A stretch of 13,239 bases of DNA from Acidobacteriota bacterium. GTDB taxonomy: Bacteria > Acidobacteriota > Terriglobia > Terriglobales > Acidobacteriaceae. The first letter of the stretch is position 1. The number at the start of each line of letters is the position of its first letter. The stretch covers positions 1 to 13,239 of the forward strand of contig QHVR01000331.1 of NCBI GenBank assembly GCA_003223595.1. The letters are read 5' to 3'. Position numbers and translations under genes: made by a program. This document shows positions 1 through 7,660 of the stretch, piece after piece. Under the pieces are notes generated by a model. The model did not search any database, had not been told where the DNA came from, and worked only from the letters and a program-made list of their open reading frames with translations.

Positions 1-1
1 C

Positions 2-616
2 GTGGCCGTAACAATCGGAGAGGCACAAAGGACTTCTCGCGACTCCATTGCGGAGGCTGCATGGAACCTCCGAGTTGGCAACGGCCTCGAAGACGGGGTG
101 CAGATGGGGCCGGTGATTACACCGCAGAGCAAGGAACGGGTGGAGCAGTTGATCGGAGTCGGCGAAAAGCAAGGGGCCAAGGTTCTTCTCGATGGCCGGA
201 ACACGAAAGTGCCGAAGCACGAGACCGGCAATTTCGTTAAGCCCACCATTCTTGACGACGTGCCTGCGAGTAGCGAGATCACCGATACTGAAATATTCGG
301 GCCGGTGCTCAGCCTGGTGCACGCCGACAACATGGATGAGGCGCTCGCGTTTTTGGAGCGCAGTGCTTACGGCAATCAGGCGTCCCTATTTACATCCAGC
401 GGTGCCGCCGCGCGGCGATTCCGGTATGAAGCGCCCGCTGGCAATATCGGAATCAACATCGGCGTCGCCGCTCCGATGGCATATTTCCCGTTTAGCGGTT
501 GGAAGAACAGCTTCTTCGGCGACCTCCACGGGCAAGGACGAGACGCCATCGAGTTCTACACGGATAAGAAAGTTGTTGTTGAGCGCTGGGCAAAAGAGCA
601 CAGCCGCAAGTTCTAA
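2..616 (+). CDS. mmsA: CoA-acylating methylmalonate-semialdehyde dehydrogenase, C-terminal part
   Basis: This is the 3' part of a gene that begins before the window; 204 residues are visible of a family that is usually about 490-500 residues. The enzyme oxidises methylmalonate or malonate semialdehyde to propionyl-CoA or acetyl-CoA with NAD+ and loss of CO2. The visible part covers the end of the catalytic domain and the oligomerisation tail of the aldehyde dehydrogenase fold. Recognisable signatures are TEIFGPVLSLV (ALDH family) and, near the end, FPFSGWKNSFFGDLHG followed by EFYTDKKVV, which are typical of the CoA-acylating subfamily rather than ordinary ALDHs. The catalytic cysteine lies upstream of the window. 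The first codon seen is GTG read as internal valine, so this is not a true start. The gene is followed after 88 nt by an omega-aminotransferase gene on the same strand, which fits a shared omega-amino acid catabolic route. Assignment is firm; substrate preference is inferred. Confidence 0.93.
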   Translation: MAVTIGEAQRTSRDSIAEAAWNLRVGNGLEDGVQMGPVITPQSKERVEQLIGVGEKQGAKVLLDGRNTKVPKHETGNFVKPTILDDVPASSEITDTEIFGPVLSLVHADNMDEALAFLERSAYGNQASLFTSSGAAARRFRYEAPAGNIGINIGVAAPMAYFPFSGWKNSFFGDLHGQGRDAIEFYTDKKVVVERWAKEHSRKF

Positions 617-623
617 AAATCCA

Positions 624-688
624 GCCACGGATTCACACGAATCTTCACGGATTGGATTTATCCGTGAGTATCCGTGTAGATCCGTGGC
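624..688. repeat. 65-nt imperfect palindrome made of 10-nt ATCCGTG units
   Basis: The arm at 624-652 and the arm at 660-688 are reverse complements at 24 of 29 positions, separated by a 7-nt loop (TGGATTT). The right arm is three tandem 10-nt units, each beginning ATCCGTG (660, 670, 680). The left arm holds the matching inverted units (CACGGAT type). The element fills most of the gap between the two catabolic genes, where an RNA transcript could fold into a long hairpin. No T-run follows, so it does not look like a terminator. It resembles a REP-like dispersed palindrome, but only this one copy is in the window. Confidence 0.75.
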
Positions 689-704
689 GAATTCAGAGGC
701 ATTT

Positions 705-2042
705 ATGGCGACTACTACAGTTGAGAAGTCGATGACTGGACAAGAAATTGTCGATCTCACCAAAAAACACACCTTATTTGAATGGTCGGCCCAATCCAAG
801 GTCGACCCGATCCCCGTTGCAAAAGCCAAGGGAATTCACTTTTGGACGCCGGAAGGAAAGCGCTTCATTGATTTCAATAGCCAACTGATGTCCGTGAACA
901 TCGGGCACGGAGATGAGCGCGTCATTCAGGCCATTTACGAGCAAGCGCAGACCTTAGCGTATGCCAATCCGTTTATGGCGACAGAGCCTCGGGCGCGACT
1001 GGGAGCCAAGCTGGCCGAGATCACGCCCGGCGATATCGACACGTTCTTTTTCACTAACGGCGGCGCTGAAGCCAACGAGAACGCCATCAAGATTGCTCGC
1101 TTCTTCACCGGACGCCAGAAGATCATGGCGCGCTATCGTTCTTACCACGGTGCGACTGCCGGCAGCATCTCGCTGACCGGAGATCCTCGGCGTTGGGCTG
1201 CCGAGCCTGGCATTCCGGGAGTTGTGCGGGTGCTCGATCCATATCACGGAATTGAACGTGGCTGGGATTCCGCGGAAACTTCGCTCGACATGATCGAGGA
1301 GACCATCCAGCTCGAAGGCCCGCACACCATCGCGGCATTCATCCTTGAGACGGTCGTGGGCACGAATGGCATCTTGATCCCACCTGAGGGATACATGCAA
1401 GGAGTTCGCAAGCTGTGCGACAAATACGGCATTCTGATGATTGCTGATGAAGTGATGGCTGGCTTCGGTCGAACCGGTGAGTGGTTCGCGATCGACCATT
1501 GGAAAGTCGTTCCGGACCTGATCTGCATGGCGAAAGGGTTGACTTCCAGCTATCTGCCATTGGGAGCAGTCGGCATGCGTCACCACATCGCCCAGCACTT
1601 CCAGGACAAAGTGTTCTATGGAGGATTAACCTACAACTCCCATCCGATGGGGTGTGCGGCTGCGCTGGCGACCATTCGTGTGTATGAAGAGGACCGCCTC
1701 ATCGAGAATGCGAAAAAGATGGGCGAGGTCATGAAGCAACTTGGCGCCGAGATGAAGGCCAAGCATCCGTCGGTGGGCGACGTACGCTCGATCGGATTAT
1801 TTGGCATTTTCGAATTGGTTCGCAGCCCAAAGACGCGGCAGCCTATGGCTCCGTTCAACGGAACCTCGGAAGAAATGGCCGCACTGGGCCGCTTCTTCCG
1901 CGAGCAGGGGCTCTACACACTGGTGCGTTGGAACACCTTCTACACCAATCCGCCTCTGTGCATAAACGAGGAGCAACTCCGAGAGGCCTTTGCCATCATC
2001 GACAAAGGATTGGAAATTACCGATCGCGCAGTGAAGGACTAA
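705..2042 (+). CDS. Class III omega-aminotransferase (beta-alanine:pyruvate type likely)
   Basis: A 445-residue PLP-dependent fold-type I, class III aminotransferase. Visible landmarks are the substrate/PLP phosphate region TNGGAEANENAIKIAR (about 117-132), SYHGATAGS (146-154), ADEVMAGFGRTG (247-258, Asp248 contacting the pyridine nitrogen) and MAKGLTSSYLPLGAVG, in which Lys277 should form the PLP aldimine. The frame is open upstream to 192, but the ATG at 705 is preferred: AGAGG lies 5 nt before it, the length matches the family, and upstream starts would lie inside mmsA or the palindrome. The family moves amino groups from omega-amino acids (beta-alanine, taurine, GABA) to pyruvate or 2-oxoglutarate. 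Pairing with a malonate/methylmalonate semialdehyde dehydrogenase argues for beta-alanine or 3-aminoisobutyrate, giving the semialdehyde that the neighbouring enzyme consumes. Taurine:pyruvate aminotransferase is the main alternative. A terminator follows the stop. Confidence 0.9.
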   Translation: MATTTVEKSMTGQEIVDLTKKHTLFEWSAQSKVDPIPVAKAKGIHFWTPEGKRFIDFNSQLMSVNIGHGDERVIQAIYEQAQTLAYANPFMATEPRARLGAKLAEITPGDIDTFFFTNGGAEANENAIKIARFFTGRQKIMARYRSYHGATAGSISLTGDPRRWAAEPGIPGVVRVLDPYHGIERGWDSAETSLDMIEETIQLEGPHTIAAFILETVVGTNGILIPPEGYMQGVRKLCDKYGILMIADEVMAGFGRTGEWFAIDHWKVVPDLICMAKGLTSSYLPLGAVGMRHHIAQHFQDKVFYGGLTYNSHPMGCAAALATIRVYEEDRLIENAKKMGEVMKQLGAEMKAKHPSVGDVRSIGLFGIFELVRSPKTRQPMAPFNGTSEEMAALGRFFREQGLYTLVRWNTFYTNPPLCINEEQLREAFAIIDKGLEITDRAVKD

Positions 2043-2062
2043 TCGCGACCAAAGGCCGGAAA

Positions 2063-2097
2063 CCCAATCGCGCTCACGGCGATTCGGGATTGTTTTT
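2063..2097 (+). terminator. Rho-independent terminator after the aminotransferase gene
   Basis: The stem pairs CCCAATCGC (2063-2071) with GCGATTCGGG (2079-2088), giving nine base pairs with a single bulged C at 2085 and a 7-nt loop. ATTGTTTTT follows at 2089-2097. It begins about 20 nt after the aminotransferase stop and sits before the end of the convergent CoA-binding gene. The opposite strand has only a short T-run (TTT), so termination in that direction would be weaker. Confidence 0.75.
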
Positions 2098-2106
2098 GCC
2101 GGTCTT

Positions 2107-2598
2107 CTACGCTGCCATGCGATGCTGCGGATATCGCCCAGTAATCTTCCGGAAGAAGCCATGCAAGCGGTGAACTCCCTCCGCACCCGGAAGGAACATC
2201 AATGGGCACTGGCCCGGTATTACCTCCATCCCTTTCTCTCTGCAGAACTCAACTGCGTTCATGCTCACCGCGCCTTTGCCTACAGCGCGGTACATCCACA
2301 CCTGCTTGATACCGGCCACATAGCAATCCTCAATGATTCTCTCCGTAATTTCAGGAGGGGTCATCAGGAGCGCGGCTTTTACAGGGGGCTGGATGTCCTG
2401 CACTCGCGGGAAGCAATGCCGGCCGTTTATGCTCGGAGCTCCAGGGTTCACCGGAACAACGTCGTAGCCCCTGCGGCAGAGTTCTTCAAATAAGTTCATA
2501 CTGAAGTGTTTCGGATCTCGGGATACGCCGATCATTGCGATCCGCTTTTGCCCAAGAAAATCTTCAATCATCTCTAGCGAAAAATGTCGCTCAGCCAT
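2107..2598 (-). CDS. Small CoA-binding domain protein (YccU/CoA_binding_2 type)
   Basis: A 163-residue single-domain protein with a Rossmann-like CoA-binding fold. The N-terminal glycine-rich strand-turn IAMIGVSRDPKHFS (about 20-33) followed by YDVVPVNPG (45-53) is the hallmark of this family, which is related to the N-terminal CoA-binding domain of succinyl-CoA synthetase alpha subunits. The ATG at 2598 is well supported: GGGAGGA lies just upstream on the minus strand (about 2603-2609). The usual length of stand-alone family members is about 130-150 residues. The precise role of these proteins is unknown; CoA or acyl-CoA binding is inferred from the fold. The gene is convergent with the aminotransferase and shares no obvious promoter with a neighbour. 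The C-terminal tail after about residue 145 is basic and histidine-rich and is not an obvious part of the domain. Confidence 0.85.
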   Translation of the reverse strand: MAERHFSLEMIEDFLGQKRIAMIGVSRDPKHFSMNLFEELCRRGYDVVPVNPGAPSINGRHCFPRVQDIQPPVKAALLMTPPEITERIIEDCYVAGIKQVWMYRAVGKGAVSMNAVEFCREKGMEVIPGQCPLMFLPGAEGVHRLHGFFRKITGRYPQHRMAA

Positions 2599-2998
2599 GA
2601 GTCCTCCCTTGGGAAATTCTTCTCTCAGGGTAGCGTTTCACCGATGTCTCAGTCAGTGATGCCTGTCACCTCCAAGAAGCTGCGGTCTGCGGTGGGTCTC
2701 GGAGTGTTAACAACTGGAGGACGTGGACCGAGGCTGGCTTGCACAAGTGCCTTAGCTAGTACCGCACTATGCTGCATTCCATTTCGGCACAAGTTCCTCG
2801 CGTTGTGATTCGAATCACAGACCCGCCTCGCAAGTTCCCGCATCATCCCAACAATGCTTTGAAGCCTGGTCCTTGTGATCAGCTCGTAAGGCGGGCGCTC
2901 CCAATGCGGAAAGAGCGTGCCGCGCGGCTTGGGCGCTGCTGACGGAATTCCAACGCCAACGCCAAGCCTGGCCCGAATAAAAATTCGAAAGGTTGGCT
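2599..2998. other. Intergenic region between divergent genes
   Basis: About 400 nt with no convincing gene: the open frames here are short, lack family features and conflict with each other. It holds the divergent start signals for the CoA-binding gene (leftward) and the sigma54-activator gene (rightward), a perfect 16-nt palindrome at 2804-2819, and the small palindrome TGTTAACA at 2705-2712. I could not identify a convincing -35/-10 pair for either gene. The right-hand gene has AAAGG at 2988-2992. Confidence 0.6.
2804..2819. promoter_or_regulatory. Perfect 16-nt palindrome of CRP/FNR-family operator type
   Basis: The sequence TGTGATTCGAATCACA equals its own reverse complement. It contains both canonical CRP half-sites (TGTGA-N6-TCACA) and matches the Escherichia coli consensus core TGTGAT....ATCACA at all twelve outer positions. 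It lies about 180 nt before the regulator start and about 205 nt before the CoA-binding gene start on the other strand, so it could serve either promoter. That a CRP-family protein binds here is inference; no such regulator is encoded in the window. Confidence 0.5.
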
Positions 2999-5900
2999 AT
3001 GAGTGTTGCCGATCGACGGAATGCCCGTCCTCTCTCCGCAAAGTTGTTAGCACGCAGGTTTTGGAGATTAGTGATCGCGCTCGCAGGCGTGGTTATCGCT
3101 GCGTTGATTCCATACAGCTTTCCCACCCCTCTCGGTTTCGCCGAATCGTTTGTTTTGTTTGCCCCCATCATTCTGCTGGTCGGAATGTTTGACGGTTTTT
3201 GGCTGGGCATCTCTTTCACCTTAGTCTCCACTCTCGTTGCCCGGTATTTGTTTCTCGCGCCTCGCCATGCAATCGCGCCTTCCGGCATGCAGGGCATCAC
3301 AGGCGTGCTGCCATTTGTTTTGCTGGGTATTGGGATGAGCTTCGTCGGGGATCTCCTGCGCAGGCGAACGCAACGGCTAAAGGAATTCGAGAAGGCGGTG
3401 CAGGGCTCGCAGGAGATGATTGTTGTCGTCAGCCGAGATTACCGGTATCTGATCGCCAACGACGCCTTTCTAGAGTACCGCGGAATGAAACGGGAAGAGG
3501 TGATTGGCCATCATCTGCGCCAGGTGTTGAGTCCCGGCGTATTTGAAAGCTCCGTGAAGGGGAAACTTGACGAATGCTTCGCCGGCAAAACCGTGCAGTA
3601 CCAATTGCGCTATGAATATCCAGTCCGAGGCGAAAGGGACTTGTTGATCAGCTATTTCCCCATCGAGGGCGAGCGTGGCATCGATCGTGTTGCCTGCGTA
3701 TCGCAGGATATGACGGACCTGAAGCAGTCAGAGCAGGACCTAAGGCTCTTTCGAAGGCTAATCGATTCTTCAAACGATTCCGTGCTCGTCATCGATCCTG
3801 GGACTTATTGCATTCTCGATGTGAATGAAAAAACGTGCCACGATCTTGGCTACACCCACGCCGAATTGGTCTCCATGAAGGGACCCGACATTTGCGCCAC
3901 TGTTCACGAAGGTGAGTTCCAGCAAATGCTGGAGAACCTGAAGCTCGGCCAGCCAGTCCTGGTAAGCGGGCTATACAAGCGCAAGGATGGATCGACCTAT
4001 CCGGTCGAAGCCAGTCTGAAGTACGTGGAACTCGACCGCAGTTATGTAATCGCAGTCTCGCGCGATGTCAGCGAAAGATTCAAAGCCGAACAGGCACTAC
4101 GTCGCCGGGAAGAGGATTATCGCCTGTTCGTGGCCCAGAGCTCAGAAGGTATTTTCCGGGAGGAGTTGGATGCACCCCTACCCATTGATCTGCCTGAAGA
4201 TGAACTCATTCAGCGGATTCTAGACGGCTCCTACATCGCAGAATGCAACGACGCCATGGCGAGAATGTACGGTTTCACATCGGGGAATGAACTGCTAGGA
4301 AAGCGTATCACCGCAATGCTTCTGCCGGGCGATCCGCGTAATGTTGAGATGACACAGGAATATGTCCGCTCAGGATTTCGAGTTCTGGATCGCGAGTCGC
4401 ACGAAGTCGATGTTCACGGTAATCGCAAAATCTTCCGCAATAGCCTGATTGGCATCGTCGAAAACGGAAACCTGGTGCGCACTTGGGGCATTCAGCGCGA
4501 TGTCACCGAGCAAGTGCGGCTGGAGAAGGCTCGCACCGCAGCAGAAGCTGCGTTGCGCAAGAGCGAAGAACATTTCCGGCTCCTGGTGGAGCAAGCCAGC
4601 GATGGCATCTTTCTGGCGGACTCGCAAGGCCGCTACGTCGATGTCAACACTGCCGGAGCTCAGATGCTCGGCTACACACGGCAGGAAATATTAAACCTCT
4701 CGATTTGCGACGTTACCGCTCCTTCCGATGTTGCACGCATAGCTTCCGAGCTCAGCCGGTTTGCGGAAGGCGCCACGATTCGCAGCGAGTGGACATTCCG
4801 CCGCAAGGATGGCTCTTGCTTCCCCGGCGAGGTTTCTGGAAAGCAATTGCCCGATGGGCGGCTGCAGGGAATTTTGCGCGACATGAGTGAGCGTAGGCGA
4901 GCCGAGCAGGAGATGCGTCACAGCGAAGAACGCTTTCGAGTTGCCTTGAAGGACTCTCCTATTACTGTATTCAATCAAGACCAGGATCTGCGCTATACGT
5001 GGATCTACAATCCGCAACTGTACTGGCAATTTGACGCCTTGGGTAAAACAGATGAAGAGATTGTCGGCGCCAGAAAGTCCGCGAAGCTTACCAGCCTTAA
5101 GCGCCAGGTTCTAACCACCGGTCTCACGGTTCGTGATGAAGTCACGGTGCGCAATGAGGGCAAAGGCTTCGTCTTTGATATGACTATTGAGCCATTGTTG
5201 GACAGCGCTGGAAATGTGGTGGGAATAACTGGCGCCTGCATGGACATTGCGAAGATTCGCGAGTTGGCGGACCGCCTGCAAGATTCCAGAGATCGCTTAC
5301 AACAAGAAAAGTCATATCTTGAGACGGAGATTCGAACCGAGCTGGGATTTGAACACATTATTGGAGAAAGCCCCGCACTGCGAGAGGTTCTGAAGAAAGC
5401 GCGGATCGTCGCTCCGACCGACTCCACTGTGCTGCTGCTCGGTGAAACGGGAACGGGCAAGGAACTGGTGGCTCGTTCGCTGCATTCGCTGAGTACGCGG
5501 CATGACCAAACCTTTGTGAAGCTGAATTGTGCTGCTGTTCCCTCCGGACTGTTGGAAAGCGAATTATTTGGGCATGAGAAGGGGGCATTTACGAGTGCGG
5601 TCAGCCGGAAAATCGGACGCATCGAATTAGCCGACAAGGGTACCCTCTTTTTGGATGAGATTGGGGAATTGCCTCAGGAACTGCAGCCTAAGTTGCTGCG
5701 CGTCCTGCAGGATCGCGAGTTCGAGCGCCTGGGCGGTGTTCACACGCTGCGGGTAGATGTCAGAATCATCTCCGCCACGAACCGCGATTTGCTGCAGGAT
5801 GTGCTCGATAAGAAATTTCGCGAAGACCTTTACTATCGTCTGAACGTCTTTCCCATTCATCTACCCGCCCTGCGGGAGCGCAGAGAGGACATTGCCATTC

Positions 5901-6304
5901 TCGTGCGGCATTTCGTTGAAAAGCATGCGAGGCGAATGGGAAAACACATCGACATAATTCCCGACGAGAGTATGCGGATTCTTACGAAGTGGAACTGGCC
6001 GGGCAACGTTCGTGAGCTGGAAAATATGATCGAGCGCATGATTATATTGACCACTGGTAATGTGCTGGCGGCTCCTCCCGCAGGACTCGAGGCCACGGCA
6101 GACTCTCCCCCGGATGATCTCAGCGAGATGGAGCGTGAACATATTATCCATGTGTTGCGTCAGACAAACGGAGTCTTGTCCGGCGCAGAGGGAGCAGCGG
6201 TTCGCCTCGGCTTGAAGCGGACCACGCTGCAATCCATGCTGAAGAGATTCGGCATTGAAGCGGGAGACTTTCGGCGCGGCAACGGAGCGGGCGGCCAGAA
6301 CTAG
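2999..6304 (+). CDS. Membrane-anchored multi-PAS sigma54-dependent transcriptional activator
   Basis: An 1101-residue one-component regulator. Residues about 22-118 are hydrophobic, with roughly four membrane segments resembling the DUF4118 (KdpD-like) domain, then a charged linker (121-132). Five PAS-type sensor domains follow at about 133-245, 247-365, 371-508, 521-640 and 645-755; several end in the usual 'RDVTE/RDMSE' junction. A short coiled coil (756-780) leads into a sigma54-interaction AAA+ domain: Walker A GETGTGKE (815-822), GAFTSA loop (862-867), Walker B GTLFLDEIG (881-889), arginine-finger region FREDLYYRLNVFPI (940-953) and WNWPGNVREL (998-1007). A Fis-type HTH lies at about 1046-1084. 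It should sense a signal at the membrane or cytosol and activate sigma54 promoters by ATP hydrolysis. The ATG at 2999 is chosen over an upstream in-frame TTG because AAAGG lies 6 nt before it. No histidine kinase or receiver domain is present. GAFTSA departs from the usual GAFTGA. Ligand and targets are unknown. Confidence 0.92.
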   Translation: MSVADRRNARPLSAKLLARRFWRLVIALAGVVIAALIPYSFPTPLGFAESFVLFAPIILLVGMFDGFWLGISFTLVSTLVARYLFLAPRHAIAPSGMQGITGVLPFVLLGIGMSFVGDLLRRRTQRLKEFEKAVQGSQEMIVVVSRDYRYLIANDAFLEYRGMKREEVIGHHLRQVLSPGVFESSVKGKLDECFAGKTVQYQLRYEYPVRGERDLLISYFPIEGERGIDRVACVSQDMTDLKQSEQDLRLFRRLIDSSNDSVLVIDPGTYCILDVNEKTCHDLGYTHAELVSMKGPDICATVHEGEFQQMLENLKLGQPVLVSGLYKRKDGSTYPVEASLKYVELDRSYVIAVSRDVSERFKAEQALRRREEDYRLFVAQSSEGIFREELDAPLPIDLPEDELIQRILDGSYIAECNDAMARMYGFTSGNELLGKRITAMLLPGDPRNVEMTQEYVRSGFRVLDRESHEVDVHGNRKIFRNSLIGIVENGNLVRTWGIQRDVTEQVRLEKARTAAEAALRKSEEHFRLLVEQASDGIFLADSQGRYVDVNTAGAQMLGYTRQEILNLSICDVTAPSDVARIASELSRFAEGATIRSEWTFRRKDGSCFPGEVSGKQLPDGRLQGILRDMSERRRAEQEMRHSEERFRVALKDSPITVFNQDQDLRYTWIYNPQLYWQFDALGKTDEEIVGARKSAKLTSLKRQVLTTGLTVRDEVTVRNEGKGFVFDMTIEPLLDSAGNVVGITGACMDIAKIRELADRLQDSRDRLQQEKSYLETEIRTELGFEHIIGESPALREVLKKARIVAPTDSTVLLLGETGTGKELVARSLHSLSTRHDQTFVKLNCAAVPSGLLESELFGHEKGAFTSAVSRKIGRIELADKGTLFLDEIGELPQELQPKLLRVLQDREFERLGGVHTLRVDVRIISATNRDLLQDVLDKKFREDLYYRLNVFPIHLPALRERREDIAILVRHFVEKHARRMGKHIDIIPDESMRILTKWNWPGNVRELENMIERMIILTTGNVLAAPPAGLEATADSPPDDLSEMEREHIIHVLRQTNGVLSGAEGAAVRLGLKRTTLQSMLKRFGIEAGDFRRGNGAGGQN

Positions 6305-6369
6305 TTTCGTCACAGCTCGGTTCCCGATGAGAGAAGACGGCGCTTGCTGTGCCCGTCACAAACGCGAAC

Positions 6370-7530
6370 TCACTTCAACAGCCGGTTATATTTCCTGAGC
6401 GCTTCCCGCAACCGCTCGTGGGGCAACGCGATCACCGTGTGGCTATTGATTCCGGTCATAGTCTCGGCTGCAACCATGGCATTGACAACCGCCTCTTCGG
6501 TAGCTTGGACAGTTGCCAGGAAAATAGGATCCAGCGAATCATTGGGCAGCATGGTGAGTTCATGGACTCCCTTGGTACCCACAGCGCCGGGGTTAGCGGT
6601 TGAGAAGGCGATGAAAATGTCTCCGGAGCCGTCGCCGGAATAACTGCCGTCACGACCCAGTCCTAAAGAGATTTTCTTGGCGATGCGCTTGAGTTGCGTC
6701 GGAATCAGCGGGGCGTCAGTTGCAAGTACCACGATGATAGAACCCACATCATTCTGCCAAATCGTGTGTTCGGGAATCTCACGCCCAACGTTGACGCCCG
6801 CAATCCGAAGCTGTTCACGTGAACCGTAATTGCACTGCACCAGCACCCCAACCGTATAGCCGCCGGCCTTGCTGTCGAGCACGCGCGAACTTGTTCCGAT
6901 GCCGCCTTTAAATTCGTTGCAGATCATCCCCGTTCCGCCGCCGACGTTGCCTTCCTCAACCGTGCCGGAATGCGCTGTATCCAAGGCATGAAATGCGTCT
7001 TCGGGCTTTACGTGGAATCCATTGATGTCGTTGAGATAGCCGTCCCATGTCTCGGCTACCACGGGCAAAGACCACCAGTACCCTTCCATATCTGGCGTAC
7101 CATGTTTGACCTTCCACGCAATCACGGCATCGCGCACTACTCCCACACTGTGGGTATTTGTAATCATGACGGGGCCGTTCAGGAAACCGGAATCGTCGAC
7201 CCATGTGGTCCCGGTCATCTCGCCATTGCCGTTCAGAGTGAACCAGGCGGCAAACACCGCGTCATTGGAATTTTTACCGCGCGGATGGATGGCAGTAACC
7301 CCGGTGCGGACTGGGCCTTTTCCAATCTCAAGCTTGCCTTCCCCTGCAATCAAAGTCGCATGTCCGACTTCCACCCCTTTGACGTCGGTGATGGCGTTGT
7401 AATTGCCTGGTGTGCCGTCGAAGGGAACTCCCAAATCTCGCGCACGAGGTTTGGTTTCTGCGAAGAGGGCTGTAGCCAAAAAAAAGAACGCAACAATAAG
7501 CTTAAAATTACGCGATCCTGACAAGGACAT
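6370..7530 (-). CDS. Exported P1-family (S58, DmpA-like) self-processing aminopeptidase
   Basis: A 386-residue protein of the DmpA/BapA family of Ntn-type hydrolases, which cleave themselves into alpha and beta chains and release N-terminal residues from D-amino acid, beta-peptide or ordinary peptide substrates. Landmarks are NAITDVKGVEVGHAT (45-59), VRTGVTAI (74-81), the GNVGGGTGMICNEFKGGIGTSSR block (194-216) and DVGSIIVVLATDAPL (261-275). The autocleavage is expected between Gly263 and Ser264, Ser264 being the nucleophile. This leaves 123 residues, close to the DmpA beta chain length as I recall it. The frame opens at 7644, but the start at 7530 has GGAG at 7537-7540 in good position and gives a clean signal peptide: basic SRNFK, hydrophobic LIVAFFFLATALFA, likely cleavage after Ala24. 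It is therefore probably secreted or periplasmic. It converges on the regulator gene, with 65 nt between stops and no strong terminator. Substrate is unknown. Confidence 0.92.
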   Translation of the reverse strand: MSLSGSRNFKLIVAFFFLATALFAETKPRARDLGVPFDGTPGNYNAITDVKGVEVGHATLIAGEGKLEIGKGPVRTGVTAIHPRGKNSNDAVFAAWFTLNGNGEMTGTTWVDDSGFLNGPVMITNTHSVGVVRDAVIAWKVKHGTPDMEGYWWSLPVVAETWDGYLNDINGFHVKPEDAFHALDTAHSGTVEEGNVGGGTGMICNEFKGGIGTSSRVLDSKAGGYTVGVLVQCNYGSREQLRIAGVNVGREIPEHTIWQNDVGSIIVVLATDAPLIPTQLKRIAKKISLGLGRDGSYSGDGSGDIFIAFSTANPGAVGTKGVHELTMLPNDSLDPIFLATVQATEEAVVNAMVAAETMTGINSHTVIALPHERLREALRKYNRLLK

Positions 7531-7624
7531 CCGTTTCTCCATGGCACGAAAGCAGGGAGTATACAGGTTGCCGGCTGCGCCGAGCCAGCCTTTCTGACTG
7601 CTGCTGAATAGTTCAGCTCTGGAG

Positions 7625-7655
7625 TAAAATCGCAGGCAGAACATTATCCTGGGGG
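7625..7655 (+). promoter_or_regulatory. Possible -10 box and ribosome binding site of the 92-aa gene
   Basis: TAAAAT at 7625-7630 resembles a -10 hexamer, but no good -35 hexamer lies 16-18 nt upstream. GGGGG at 7651-7655 sits 5 nt before the ATG at 7661 and is a plausible ribosome binding site. The promoter part is weak evidence; the binding site supports the chosen start. Confidence 0.3.
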
Positions 7656-7660
7656 TTCAG

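Noticed and set aside
192..704. Upstream extension of the aminotransferase frame inside mmsA
   Set aside because: It overlaps mmsA in another frame and encodes no aminotransferase sequence. The ATG at 705 has a ribosome binding site and gives the family length.
2735..2751. Sigma54-like promoter TGGCTTGCACAAGTGCC
   Set aside because: The GG and GC elements are separated by 11 rather than the required 10 bases, and no other support was found.
2801..2835. T-arm-like sequence GATTCGAATC suggesting a tRNA or tRNA remnant
   Set aside because: No D-arm, anticodon arm or acceptor stem could be fitted around it. The sequence is better explained as a perfect palindrome.
2815..3300. 161-codon minus-strand open frame overlapping the regulator's start
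   Set aside because: No family features, and it lies mostly antisense to the clearly coding membrane domain of the regulator.
6336..6357. Possible terminator hairpin between the convergent regulator and peptidase genes
   Set aside because: Only 5 bp (GACGG/CCGTC) with a 12-nt loop and no T-run on either strand.
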